Part shown: positions 23,944 through 35,966 of the stretch, in pieces
Position numbering within the stretch: position 1 is the stretch's first letter
Layout of the letters: every line of letters begins with the position of its first letter
Assembly (NCBI GenBank): GCA_030789695.1
Contig: CM061141.1
Coordinates: 194,877,689-194,941,688 of the forward strand
Origin: Scilla litardierei
Taxonomy: Eukaryota; Streptophyta; Magnoliopsida; Asparagales; Asparagaceae
Direction of reading: 5' to 3'
Length of the DNA stretch: 64,000 bases
Translations under genes and position numbers: made by a program
The notes under the pieces: generated by a model
The model's database searches: none
What the model was told of the DNA's origin: nothing
Seen by the model: the letters and a program-made list of their open reading frames with translations, nothing else

Positions 23944-23989
23944 GTCGAGCTCATGACTAAAAAGAGCGCTTATTGGAAGGAAACCCAAT
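23944..23989 (+). other. Athila-A post-pol conserved motif with hairpin
   Basis: GTCGAGC, then GAGCGCTT, then ATTGG-AAGGAAAC-CCAAT. It matches Athila-B 59041-59089 in order and spacing. The hairpin arms (23972-23976 and 23985-23989) differ from those of Athila-B by paired, compensating changes. Confidence 0.65.
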
Positions 23990-25367
23990 TTCTTAGACTT
24001 CGGACTTTCTTTTTTCAATTTGTTATTTTCACTTCATTTATTTTACAAAACCAAACAAAAACATTGTTTATTTCACGTAAAATTATAAAACCACAAAAAT
24101 TTGATGAGTTCTTCCTCTGTATAGGTTGAACGTGAGGGGGCATGCAGATCAACATTTTAAACGGAAGGAAGCTGGAGGAGAGCACCAGATTTGATGAGAA
24201 AACTAAAGAAAATGGAGCAAAAAAGAGACACAATCGACTAGACCGACCAGACCAGCTGCTCAGTCGAGCAGCACAGGGACGAGAATGGAGAGAAAATCAT
24301 CACTCTGTCTACGTGGCCCGAGCAGTATTGGCTCGGTCCGAGCAGACATCGACTTGGTCTGAGCATCCTACTGCTCGGTCGAGTATGACAGGATTTTGAA
24401 GTTGAGGAGAAAACGACGCTCTGCCTACACGGCCCGAGCACACTCTACTCGGCCTGAGTAACAACCCGACCCACCGAGCAACACACTGCTCGATCGAGCA
24501 TACAAGGGAGTCTCCTGAGGCTCAATTTTAATTTGTTTCAGCTTGTCTGACTCGATCGAGCAGCTTCACTGCTCGACCGAGTCAGTCTACCTTATATTTT
24601 ACGGGCCCAACTCCCAAACGAGTTGGTTTTTTAACCCAACCAGTTATCGTTTTTACCCTAAGCACTCTACAAATTACCCTAGCTACCTAATCTACCGCCC
24701 AAGCTTCCCCTTCACTCCCCTACTCGATCCCCTCCGTCATCGTCGTCCTCCGCCTGCGTCGCCCCTTTAGCCGTCTGATCTCCGGTCAGCCTCCCTCCCT
24801 TTCTCTCTCTCTCTCTCTCCATCTCTCCGCCCCTCCCTCCCTCTCCTTCCCCCCTTCTTCCCCCTTTCTAAATGACGGCGCCACCGACGGCGTCGCCGTC
24901 GCCGACGGTGCCGCCTAACCACCCACCTCAACACCCCCCCTGAAACCTCAGCCCCCATCCCCCTCTGCACATCCCCCTCTCTCTTCAGATCGCACACCCT
25001 CCCCCTATGCCCGATGCTGATGCCCTTAGCCCGCCCCATCTACTCGTTCGAGCACTTACACTGCTCGAATGAGCAGCCATCTCCTCTCGCCAACATCCCA
25101 CAACTGACCGAGCACACTAGTGCTCGGTCAGAATTTTGAACCGAGCAGTAGCACTGCTCGGTCGAGCACCCCAAATTCACCAGTCCCTATTTTTAATCTC
25201 ATTTTTTCTGACATTTTGATTGTTTCTATTTTCAGGTACTCCTTGCCTACATCAGAGGCCACTACCGGGACTAGCTTGGGGGAGATCTTGGCACCCGCAT
25301 CACTCGTACATTCGGTACATTCCTTCCTTTATTTATTTTTATACAGTAGCTTCATATTACCATCGCC
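23990..25367 (+). other. Athila-A inter-ORF region with internal palindromic array
   Basis: Non-coding. Copies of CTCGGTCGAGCAG-type palindromes lie at 24236-24590 and 25040-25170, using the same words as the LTR array. Between them is a pyrimidine-rich stretch (24690-24990). A pyrimidine tract ending TTTCTATTTTCAG near 25235 and a CATCAG at about 25256 could be 3' splice sites for a spliced env-like message; I cannot confirm this. The env-like ORF starts at 25368. Confidence 0.55.
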
Positions 25368-27636
25368 ATGATGGTTCACACGCGAGGAGCCGCCACCCCA
25401 CCCATTCGTGGGAAGAGGCCCACTCCTGGTGCCTCATCTTCCCGACCCACACGTCGTGCCCGAGTCACCACCACCACTACCACCACCACCACTACCACCC
25501 CCTCCACCACAGCACCTATCACGACCACCACTATCCCTACAACCACTGCCCTTATCCCCACTACAGCACCATCCGCCCCTCCATCATCACCCCCACACCC
25601 CGCCCCCACCAGGGATGCTCTACCAGCACGTCTACATACCTACGTCATCACTTTCAGAGACGACGCACACCATGAGTGCTTCGTTAGGCTCTCGTAGCGT
25701 CGTCTCGTCCCCACCCTGTTCATAGACGTGCCCACACTCTGCACCCTTGGACTCCTTCAAGGGGTCCATCACCTATACCGCACGATTGGTTTCGATCGCT
25801 TCCTCGGTGTCCATGCCCCCACATACTCACACATTGCCCTTGAGGCTCTTAGCTCCCTCGCTTGCACCCCGACAGGTGATGGCATCACTTTTCCCCTCAT
25901 GGATCACGATTGCACCATTACACATACCATGATCCGCGAGTACTTTCACTTCCCAGCCATCCCCGAGCCCAGAGCCACCTTTTTTCCACACTTCGACGTT
26001 GACACATTCGATGCTCCAGCTTTTTGGCAGCGTATTTCAGGCCTAGATCACTACCGCCCTAGCCGGGCAAAGGCATCATGCATCGTGCATCGTGCATCCC
26101 TGCCTTCGTTATGCACAGAGACACTTAGCCACTACTATCTTTTGCAGGCCTGAGGTCGGGACCATGTCCCTACCAGAGTTTACCCACCTTATGGGTATGA
26201 CCCAACCTCTACGCTTTCACCCAGATGGCTCCCTTCGCCCCTTCATGCTTTCTAACACAGCCCACTGGCTGTGTCATCGCCTTCTTCAGACTGCCACCAC
26301 CTACTTCTTCACAGACATATGCAGCGGTGGATTCTTTACTATTTTTGCCCGGATGCTCGATATCCACATTCTCGATTACCTGGCGACCTCTGTTGGACCC
26401 ACTCGTTTGACTATTGGTGTCCTAGAGCATATTCATATCATCAGACCTTACGGGGATCGTCACTGGTCATATCTTGTAGGCACCCACCACACTCCACACA
26501 TGGTGCTTCCCGCCCCTCACCTCACACACATTGCACCGGTCCAGCTAAGCTGGATGATTCCTAGGGTCGACCCACTCCCTCCCCTACACGTGCTCGAGCC
26601 CCCAGGAGCACCCGTCGAGGCAGTCGTCGATGACCGGTGCCACGCTCCGCTGGGTACGAGTTGCATGACATTGCAGCCCTTGTAGCGACCTTCCAGTACC
26701 ACCCTTATACCCACCATCCTCGGGAGCCGTCTCCTCCACCACCTCTGTATCCACCGTTTCCACCGTCGTCGAGTCTTCGGGGACTGTCTCCACCTCTTGC
26801 CCTGAGACTCAGACCTCTGTCCCTACCATTTCCGTGCTGGAGGGCACCGATATACAGTCTGCTCCCGATCTTACAAATCTCGACTTTCCAAAGCACGACC
26901 CAGCCCCCACTCTCTCAGTGACCTCATTGATTCACTTCAGATCTATTTAGGTCCCCACATTCCCCTCTCCGGCACCACTTCGTCACCATCAGCAGCCATC
27001 TTTACAGAGAGCGTCTCGACGTCTGTCCACACTTCTGTGTCGATGACTGCTCTTTATTCAGCCACTTCTGAGATCCCTTCGAGCTCACCCTCTCCGACTT
27101 TCCACCCTAGGCATCGTGCATCAGCTGCACGTGACCGCTTTACGAGAGTTGTGACTCACCGTCACGTTCCCTGTCCTCCACTCGACTCTCTTTCCACAGA
27201 CAGTCATCTGACAACATTGGAGGAGTCGACTTCTCGCCTTCGACGAGATTTTGACCTCTTCGTACACTCGACGATGACACATCACTCGAGACTCGAGACG
27301 GACCTGGCCTCCATTATAGACCTGCTCAGGACACGTGGACCACCTCCAGTGATCCTAGCACATGCCCCACCACCCAGGCCAGCCACTGTGACCACCCTCG
27401 CACCACTCAGCGCTACACATTCCCAGGCTTCTGCAGAGCCTACTCTTACCACTGCTGAGTCGGTCGTCACAGTAGATCCCATGTCTGCCCTAGTACTATA
27501 TTCAACTGAGCCTCACACTACCATCACTGCTCTACCCACAGACCCACCAGTTGAGTTCCAGCCAGATCCACCCATACTACCTGCTCCACAGCAGTGGGAC
27601 CCATTACCACCCCCAGAGGGTGGTGCCTCTGCCTGA
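25368..27636 (+). pseudogene. Athila-A env-like ORF, broken
   Basis: The start MMVHTRGAATPPIRG leads into a Thr-rich run encoded by ACC/CAC repeats (25468-25520). A TAG at 25695-25697 interrupts the same frame, which resumes with CTLGLLQGVHHLYRTIGF and REYFHFPAIPEPRATFF. A frameshift lies at about 26090-26150. The next frame has MSLPEFTHLMGMTQPLRF, SNTAHWLCHRLLQTATTYFF and GVLEHIHIIRPYGD. The C-terminal part (27037-27636) is Pro/Ser/Thr-rich with a short helical segment. Position and the His-Trp core resemble the Athila ORF-1/env-like family and the ORF at 60011-61237. The function of that family is not established; an envelope role is only an analogy. There is no clear signal peptide or transmembrane helix. 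Confidence 0.7.
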
Positions 27637-28615
27637 TGTCGTCCCTACATGTTTCTGCCTCCCTCATTTATTTCTGTGTACATCTGTCTGTTCGGGGCCC
27701 TGCACTCAGATAGCTTGGGGAAGGACCCACACATGCATCATTTTTCATTCAGCATTGCATCATGTCATGTTTTCACTTTCTTTTTGCACAGTTTTTATTT
27801 TATATTCCCCCCACCCCCACCCCACCCCATTTAGCATCATCTCCCGCTTATTAGCGTTTTCTTAGCAGTGAGGACACTGCTAGGTTTAGCTTGGGGGATG
27901 AGCGTTACCGCTTTATTTTTCATTTTTTCTTTTACATTCTCTTCCTTATTTCAGTTTTTATTTTACTTCTTCACCACCTTTCCACGTCCTTATCTTTTTT
28001 CTCATTCTGCATCACGTTTTCTGTTTTTTATCATCCATGCATCTCTTTTTCTTCATTTTCCTATCTTCTTCCCCTTTTTCTTCTTTTTATGCTAAGGATG
28101 TTCCGCATGATGATACCTCTCGTATAACCTTAGTAGTTATTCATGATGCTTACTATCCTTTGACATGCTATTAGGGTAGTTTCAGTTTTACTATCTATAT
28201 GCATGCATATTCTTTTGTTGATCTCTCATTTAATGCTTGAAATGATTGAAAATCAAATGCATGAATTACTATCTAGTATGCGCTATGATTGGGTAATGCA
28301 CCTAGGTTCACGCATCACTAGAACACTTGGAGCATCTGCTTTATATCTTATTCACTTCTGTTTGCATGACTGCTGTTATTGTACTTATTACTGCATGCTT
28401 TTTCAGTGTTTGTCTAGATGAATAAAAATATTCATTCTATTTATGGGTTTAGTTAGAGTATTATTTATCAAACCGTTGTGCACCGCTTATGAGTGAACTG
28501 AGAGATCTACTATTTTCCTTCTCCACATATTTCTATAGTTCTCTACATATCAGTTGGTTACACCCCCACAGCTATCCTTACCGCATCTCACTTCCCAAAA
28601 ATCCCAAATGAAAAG

Positions 28616-28743
28616 TATAGCTTCTAAATGAAAAGAAAAAAAAGAAAAAATGTGTATATATTTATATGTGAAAAAAAAGAAAAGAAAAAGAAAGAAAATG
28701 AAGGAATAAAAATTGTTTTGTATCCTTTCATTAGAAGCTATCA
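28616..28743 (+). other. Inverted repeat closing an A-rich segment (Athila-A)
   Basis: The left arm ATAGCTTCTAAATGAAAAG (28617-28635) pairs with CTTTCATTAGAAGCTAT (28725-28741), with two single-base bulges. The roughly 90 bases between are oligo-A/AG with a central TGTGTATATATTTATATGTG. Confidence 0.6.
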
Positions 28744-29345
28744 TATATACTTGGAAGAAGAAGAAAAATTCCAAATCATATTCCTAGATGCGATGCCTCA
28801 AGCTAAGCTTGGGGGTAAACCAACTGATCACATGAGTGAGTGTGACATTAGAGTGGAGACGGTGCATAACAGGGAGATTAAATAATACTTAAACTTTACG
28901 AAACACTTTAGTTTTGGAGATTTTTCATGAATCGAAATGAATAACTGAATAGCATTACTTTTTCCATTCTCTATTGCATGTTGTGTGATTTCTATATGCT
29001 CCATGTGTATCTGTGATTGAAAAGTGCATTGCCAACTTCTTTATACTAGACTCTAAGGACTGCATAAGATTGATATGAGTTGATGGTGTTATTTCAGTAG
29101 ATACCTGTCTTTTGTCTGTATTGCATGCTAGACATATGATCTGTAAAGCTTGAAATTGCCGTTAGCATGTATTTTTATTATTCAGAGCATCGTGATCTAC
29201 TACTTAGGCCTGAGATCTGACCGAACATCCTTGGCACCCTCCATCCACTTCCATTCTCTTCTCTTCTTATTTTTATTTCTTATTTCTTTTTGTTTTCCTC
29301 CTGGCGTACCTAGTATTAGTCTTCCTTGAGGACGAGTAAGAGGTA

Positions 29346-29362
29346 AGCTTGGGGGATTTTCA
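29346..29362 (+). promoter_or_regulatory. Athila-A polypurine tract
   Basis: AGCTTGGGGGATTTTCA abuts the 3' LTR TG. Athila-B has AGCTTGGGGGATTT at the same place. Confidence 0.8.
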
Positions 29363-29702
29363 TGTGTCCATATTTTCTACCTTTTTCATATTATCATAAC
29401 ATCGCATTCCATGCCATTTTTGCATCCAAATCCCATATTTTCCTACGATATCGCATTTCTGACGTTATATTCAAGTTTCGTAGTATTTTATGAGTTTTCA
29501 GGGATTTTGGAGCGATTTGTGACCCAATCTGGGAATGGACACATCTGACACGCCCGTGACCTCGTTGGCGAAGCTCTACAGGAGTTCGCCATGTTTCGAG
29601 AGCCATGGGAGGAGTGGAGGAGAGAGCAGGAGGGAGAGAGGAGCTTCAGAAGCTGCAACAATAATTTTCCCAGATGACTCGACCGAGCAGAGCAGCTGCT
29701 CG
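29363..29702 (+). repeat. Athila-A 3' LTR, first 340 bp, cut by Chromo-1
   Basis: It aligns with 9972-10311 with roughly 6-7% differences by eye. It stops in the middle of a GCAGCTGCTCG palindrome, where the Chromo-1 LTR starts with TGTCACGCCCC. The missing remainder should begin GTCGAGCAG beyond the window, preceded by a GCTCG duplication. Confidence 0.85.
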
Positions 29703-32382
29703 TGTCACGCCCCAGTCTAACATATACCTATACGACGTCCCATAACGGGGAAAAGAGAGGATGGAGCCTGACAAGCCACGGTATACACCAAGCGTGTAAG
29801 GTAAACACACAATAAGCAGGCCACTGTGTATGCTGGGATCATACATCACAGATATATAAAAGAAAGAACCAACACACATAGCCATCACAAAGAGTACATA
29901 TCCATAAAACCACATAACTAGGAACGTAACACACACCAGCGTCAAGTACAAGTGAACTGTCTCTAGTACATACATGAGAAGTTCTACAAGCCACCAACAT
30001 ATAACATAACTACAAAAGACAACTCATTCCCCACTCAACCCAACTCACACTACAAGACGCATCCCAAAAGAGTGGTATACCCAACTCAAACCCACATCTA
30101 AGGAACCTCCTGCGGGAGACTCAGCTCTGGTGACCTCTGCTCAAGACCTGAAAAGTAAAATGAGCACGTCAAACGTGCCCAGTAGGAAACTAACTAGGGC
30201 AGGAAATATCATTTAGGGTTATGAGTGTATCTGTAATAAGAGTACAAGCAACTAAGGTAAAAAGTACAACGCACAAGTGTACAACAACGACAACACATGA
30301 ATGGTTCATTAGTTAGTTGATATTAATGATACATTTGGAAGCATGGGTATCACCTAAAGATTAGGGCCTGGACCTCACCCCAAATGAGGGGTGAATATAG
30401 CACACGACGCAGTGGACACGGGCACTGTACGCCGGGCCTCTCAGCTCCCCCGTCCCTGGCAGGAGTGAGGCTCTTCACATAATAACACAGCCTCCGTATG
30501 TCCCCTCCACTCCCGGTAAAGGCGAGTGGGTGTAAGTATTGCATATCACATATCACTTTTCCCAACTTCTCAGTCTAGCCCCTTAAAGTTAAGTTATACC
30601 CAAACTTCCCCCATCCCAATACTAGGATGTTCACCCGCCTTAGAGCAGACTGAAACATCCTAATTAACATGTTAGATAACATAATATTCAATGACCAGAC
30701 ACAAGTTTACAAAAGAATTACATAGCACAACATTTTAAATGGCCAATTTTCAGGTTTCTCCAACTTCAAATTCATTTGGGCATTTTATCGAACATATGGC
30801 GTTCGTCATGTAAATGAGACATATCACACCATCAAATTTAGTAAAAAATAGCTTAACCAAACTTACATACATGCATTAACATCATCCATGCATTTCTGGA
30901 GTGAAGAATTAGCAATATCACGCAATTCCAATTTCACCCAACACCATTCAACATGCTGAAATTGCAAGAACAGCTAGTAAAACAGAATATTTAACCCAAT
31001 TCTATTGAGAATTTGACAAAAATCAAAGAATGAAAGTTGGATATATTATAGTCCTGGATTCGCAGATCAAATTTCAGATGAAAATATGCAGTATTTGATT
31101 TATAGTGAATTATTTAGCCAAGTGTGTCAAATCTGTTCTCCAGACAGATTTCTGCACCTGTCTTCGAAGCCAATTTTAAGCCTTTTGGAGCCAGAATTAC
31201 GACATATGAGAACTCTGATGAATATCTAGATAAACTTCTTAAGTGTCCAACAAGACCAAAATCAACAAAATCCAATAAGTGTGCAGGTAGTAGTGCTCGT
31301 TTTGCTGAACTGTGTACAGCTTGACAGAATTTCAGACATCTTGCAACCAATGATTTATTTCTCATACTTATTGAAGTCAAAATATGACAAATTGTATATG
31401 AATTTGGGGTAGGACTTCAAGATATATAGCTAAGTATTTTTTCAGAGAGTGATTCCAACTACAGAAATTAAAATTGATGTGTAAACTCACCTACAGAATT
31501 CTGTTTTTCAGGAGGGAGTGAGTTGCTAGGAAATACATGGGAAAGATTGAATCTTTGGGACTAAATCACACATGATACATGAAATTAAGTTCATAAACAA
31601 CTTAAATAACATGCTAAAATTCTCATATCCCTAAATAAAGATTCCCAAGTCTTAGTTAGTATCCTACCTCAATAATCTCCGTCTCCTTTCTCTCTTCTCT
31701 TTCTCTTCTTTCTCCTTTCTTTCTCCTTGAAGTAGCCTAGGGTTTTCTTCAATTTTTGGGGTAGAGCTAGGGTTTTTGAGTGTTGATGAAATGAAGAAGA
31801 GAGTGGGAAATTCGGCCTGGTTTGGTTTGGGGAGAGGGGAAAATAATTAATGAAATGAAAAGAAAAGAAGAAAGAAGAAGTTTAAAGAAAGAAGTGGAAG
31901 TTCCTAACTCTAGAATTCTCTTTAGGATAAGCATGCATGGATTAAAATGACCTTAGTGCCCTCCCAAAATAACCCCCCAAGTTGCAAGTATTTACAAGTT
32001 TGCCATTACTTTATATACACACAACTTAAGTGTGTACGCACGGCAGCTTTTGGCCAAAAGACCATTTTGCCCCCGGCCTTTCTAAGAAATTACGGGTGTG
32101 CCACTAAACCCAACCCTTTTCACACTAGCCCCTCACACACAAACCCACTCTTTATAAATTTACAAGTTTGACATTTCTTTACACACCCACTTTTACTCCA
32201 CACACACCCTTCCACCCGTGTAGTCAAATGACCAAAATGCCCCTACACTTTTCACAAATTCACATGACTGCCACAAGCCACATTCACGCTAATTTACTCC
32301 TTATCTATTAATTATACTCTCTCTACTCGCGTGTAAAGGGCTACCGTATCAGTCTCCGTATAGAGCTAAACAGGCCATGACA
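29703..32382 (-). repeat. Chromo-1 3' LTR (about 2.68 kb)
   Basis: On the plus strand it is bounded by TGTCACGCCC and GGCCATGACA, so TGTCA/TGACA are inverted termini. A polypurine tract flanks the right end. It is free of coding sequence. The size fits Tekay-type LTRs. No second copy is in the window. Confidence 0.8.
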
Positions 32383-32395
32383 TCATACCCTCCTT
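32383..32395 (-). promoter_or_regulatory. Chromo-1 polypurine tract
   Basis: On the minus strand AAGGAGGGTATGA directly precedes TGTCATGG, the start of the LTR. Confidence 0.75.
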
Positions 32396-32558
32396 AAACT
32401 AAAGTTCGTCCTCGAACTTTCCAAGTCCAAGGGTTCTAGTCTAGAAAGAAAATACTTCTAATTCCCAGGGCATGTCTATATATTACCCTACACCATTGTC
32501 TCCACAAATTTTTATACTTACTGTTATCAAACAAGATATTAATACAGGGTTAAGAAAC

Positions 32559-35500
32559 TTACGTAAACAGGTGAGGGTATCTGTCTCTCATCTCGTCCTC
32601 GCGCTCCCATGTGGACTCACCAGGAGATTCTTGTTGCCACAAAACCCTTACCAAATTAATGGCCTTCTTCTTCAGTATCTTCTGCCTCCGATCCAGGATG
32701 GCCACTGGTTGTTGTTCGTATGTCAGGTCTGGTCGCACTTCAATCTCTGAGAAGTCCACAAGGTGACTAGGGTCTCCCACATATTTTCGAAGCCGAGATA
32801 CGTGGAACACATCATGGACGCATTCATGTGAGGGTGGCAAGGCAAGGCGATAGGAAACTTCACCAACACGAGCCAAGATCTCGAATGGACCAATGAACCT
32901 CGGGCTCAACTTCCCTCGTCGACCAAACCGAATCGTGCCACATGTCGGGGAGATCTTCAAGAACACATAATCACCTGGCTGAAACTCCAATGGACGCCTC
33001 TTAGTATCTGCCCAATGCTTGTAGCGATCCTGAGCGATACGGAGATTCTTCTTGACTGTCCGTACCACATCGATCGCTTCCACCACCAAATCAGGTCCTA
33101 AAATTTCATGATCCCCAACATCGTCCCAATTTAGAGGCGATCTGCACTTCCTTCCATACAGAGCAGCAAATGGTGACATTTCAATGCTGGCCTGATAACT
33201 ATTGTTGTAGGCAAACTCCACCAAGTGCAAATGATCTTCCCAGGATCCCTTAAAGTCCAGCATGCAAGCTCTCAACATGTCCTCAAGAATCTGAATAACT
33301 CGCTCAGACTGCCCATCCGTCTGAGGATGATATGCGGTGCTAAACTTGAGATGAGTCCCCAAATTAGACTGCAAACTTCTCCAAAAATGTGAGGTGAATC
33401 TAGTGTCCTGATCAGAGATTATACAAACAGGAACTCCATGAAGCATCACGATCTCCTCCATGTACCTTCGTGCTAAATACTCGGTAGACTGTCCCACCCG
33501 AAAGGGAATGAAATGTGCAGATTTGGTCAAGCGATCAACGATTACCCAAATTGCGTCATTTCCCTTAGGTGTACGGGGTAGCCCGGTCACAAAGTCCATC
33601 GTCACATGTTGCCATTTCCATTCAGGAATGGGAAGATGCTGCAACAGACCTGCAACTCTTTGGTGTTCGGTCTTCACCTGCTGACAGACCAAACATGAGG
33701 CCACACTTCTGGCTATACTATGCTTCATCCCATGCCACCAATAATGCTGTCGCATGTCGCGATACATCTTTGTTCCTCCTAGATGAATGGAATAAGGGGA
33801 GCTATGGGCCTCCTTAAGCAATTCCTCTCGGATAGCACCAGCCGGCACACAAAGTCGAGTCCCAAATCTAAGAGAGCCATCTTCGTGAATGCGAAAATCG
33901 GTTCGAAGTCTGTCCTCTACCTGTTCTTGTATCCTCTTCAGCTTTTCATCTCCTAACTGTGCGGCCTTGATTCGGTCCACCAGATCAGACTGGACTTGCA
34001 AACCTAACATGGTTGCTTTAACACCTGAAAGAACAACCTCTACCTCCATTTGTCGCAGTGTCCACTGAAGCTGAGGTTGAGAGGTCAATATCATCACAGC
34101 AGGATATCTACTGAGTGCATCAGGGACCATGTTTACCTTCCCAGGATGATACTGGAGATCGATGTCATATTCTGCCATCAGCTCGAGCCACCGACGTTGT
34201 CTCATATTGAGCTCCTTCTGGGTGAACACATACTTCAAACTCTTATGTTCGGTGTACACCTTGACATGCTCCCCTAATAAATAGTGTCTCCACAGCTTTA
34301 GGGCAAAAATCACGGCTGCCAGCTCCAAGTCATGTGTAGGGTAGTTTAGCTCATGCACCCTCAGAAGTCTAGAGGCATAAGCTACCACACGTCCATGCTG
34401 ATGTAGAACACATCCAAGCCCTTTACCAGAGGCAGCACAGAAAATCTCAAATCCTCCAGAATGGTCTGGAATCATCAGAACTGGCGCAGTAGTCAATCTT
34501 CTCTTCAACTCTTCAAATGCATGCTGACACTCCTCAGACCAGACATAAGCAACATCCTTCTTAGTCAGGTGAGAAAGTGGTGCCGCAAATCTTTGATGAA
34601 TTTCCTGTAATAGCCAGCCAACCCCAAGAAACTCCTAATCTCTGAAACCGACCTGGGAACAGGCCACTTTTCCACTGCAGCCACCTTTTCTGGATCAACT
34701 GATATGCCTTCTCCTGAAACTATGTGCCCCAGAAAAGCCACTTTAGATATCCAAAACTGGTACTTACTGTATTTAACATATAACTGATGCTGCCTCAAAG
34801 TCTCCAGAACAATCCTCAGATGCTCTGCATGCTCTTCCTCATCTTTGGAATATATCAGGATATTATCAATGAAGACTACCACGAACTTGTCCAAATAGTC
34901 AAAGAATACCTGATTCATTAATCTCATGAAGGTAGCTGGAGCATTAGTCACACCAAAGGGCATCACCAGAAACTCATAATGTCCATAACGGGTTCGAAAA
35001 GCTGTCTTCGGAACACCGGACCCTCGAACCTTAATCTGGTGATAACCGCTCCGTAAGTCTAACTTTGAGTAGACTCGGGATCCTCCAAGCTGATCAAAGA
35101 GATCATCGATGCGAGGAAGTGGATACTTATCCTTTATTGTCACTTTGTTCAACTCCCTATAATCAATACACATCCTCCGGGATCCATCTTTCTTATTTAC
35201 CAAAAGTACTGGTGCTCCCCAGGGTGACACGCTTGGCTGTATCAGCCCTCACTCTGATAAGTCCTTTAACTGATTACGAAGCTCAGCCAGCTCAGGTGGT
35301 GCCATACGATAAGGGGCCTTCGCAATGGGTTGCGTGCCTGGTATCAAATCAATGGTGAACTCCAATGATCGATCAGGAGGAAGTCCATAAATGTCATCGG
35401 GGAAGACATCAGGAAAGTCTCGCACAACCCTGGGTAAGACTGGCTCCGCCTCCATGGCCATTTCCAACACATCTACTTCTACTGGGGTTTCTTTGAATCT

Positions 35501-35877
35501 TACAGGTTATAATGTGCAATTACCACTCCTGAACTCAAATTCTGGATGATCAGGAATCTGGAAGACTACCCTCCTTAATTTGCAATCAATAGTGGCACAA
35601 AACATCGCCAACCAATCCATCCCAAACACCGCTTCATAGGTGGGCATCTTAATCACGAGGAAGTCAGCATATAACTCTCGACCACAAATTTCCACTGGAC
35701 AACTACGAAGTCTTGAAGTACTCCTGATCACACCATTCCCTGTGTGAATATTCCAACTAACAGTGAAGGAGTCTACCGGTATCGAATTTTTGTCCACAAC
35801 TTCTCGGGACAGAAAACAGTGTGAAGCCCTGGAATCAAAAAGTGCTAAGGCAAGAAAAAATGCTACTTTAACCATAC
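32559..35877 (-). pseudogene. pol: Chromo-1 pol: protease, RT, RNase H, integrase, chromodomain; inactivated
   Basis: Protease is at the exon start with LFDSRAS, so the active Asp-Ser-Gly has become Asp-Ser-Arg. In-frame stops lie at 35507-35509 and 35249-35251. RT (35230-34565) has [10 protein letters not shown] and MPFGVTNAP, but the catalytic box reads FIDNIL, with the second Asp lost. A frameshift joins at about 34560 to RNase H and integrase (34508-32559). RNase H has FCAASGKG and YTEHKSL, with catalytic Asp changed to Ala and Glu. Integrase keeps HHCC-like spacing, TMDFVTG, SDQDTRF and QTDGQSERV (DD35E intact). The C-terminal chromodomain-like part includes DRRQKILKKK and GESTWEREDEMRDRYPHLF. 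It once copied and integrated the element; the chromodomain is thought to guide insertion to heterochromatin. Confidence 0.9.
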
Positions 35878-35966
35878 CTAGAAGCCAACAAGAAATCAAA
35901 CCAATGCCTATCATAACTAGGCAACAAGTGATATAACGTAAAGTAAGGAGAGGGCTAGAACCATAC
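35878..35966 (-). other. Chromo-1 candidate intron between gag and protease (89 bp)
   Basis: On the minus strand the donor is ACTG|GTATGG and the acceptor CTTCTAG|GTATGG. Removal joins Val-Ile-Thr-Gly to Met-Val-Lys-Val in phase 1 and bypasses an in-frame TAG. The length is not a multiple of three. Chromo-2 and Chromo-3 have an intron-like segment at the same place. Confidence 0.65.

Larger units (their letters stand above)
27637..29362 (+). other. Athila-A long 3' non-coding region
   Basis: About 1.7 kb of T-rich, gene-free DNA. It contains three early copies of AGCTTGGGG(G) (27712, 27888, 28806) before the terminal copy at 29346, and an A-rich segment closed by an inverted repeat (28616-28743). 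The Athila-B 3' region has the same set of parts. Confidence 0.65.
9972..29702 (+). mobile_element. Athila-A: Ty3/gypsy Athila element, gag/PR plus env-like, pol deleted
   Basis: In order: 5' LTR, tRNA-Asp primer site, decayed gag and protease, a deletion of RT, RNase H and integrase, a post-pol hairpin, a palindromic array, an env-like ORF, a long 3' non-coding region, a polypurine tract and the first 340 bp of a 3' LTR. The protease is split by SIRE-B (13806-23275), and the 3' LTR is cut at 29703 by Chromo-1. The first 340 bp of the two LTRs differ at roughly 6-7% by eye, which makes this one of the older layers. Confidence 0.85.

Noticed and set aside
26517..26896. Minus-strand frames over the Athila-A env-like ORF
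   Set aside because: Shadows of the Pro/Ser-rich coding strand.
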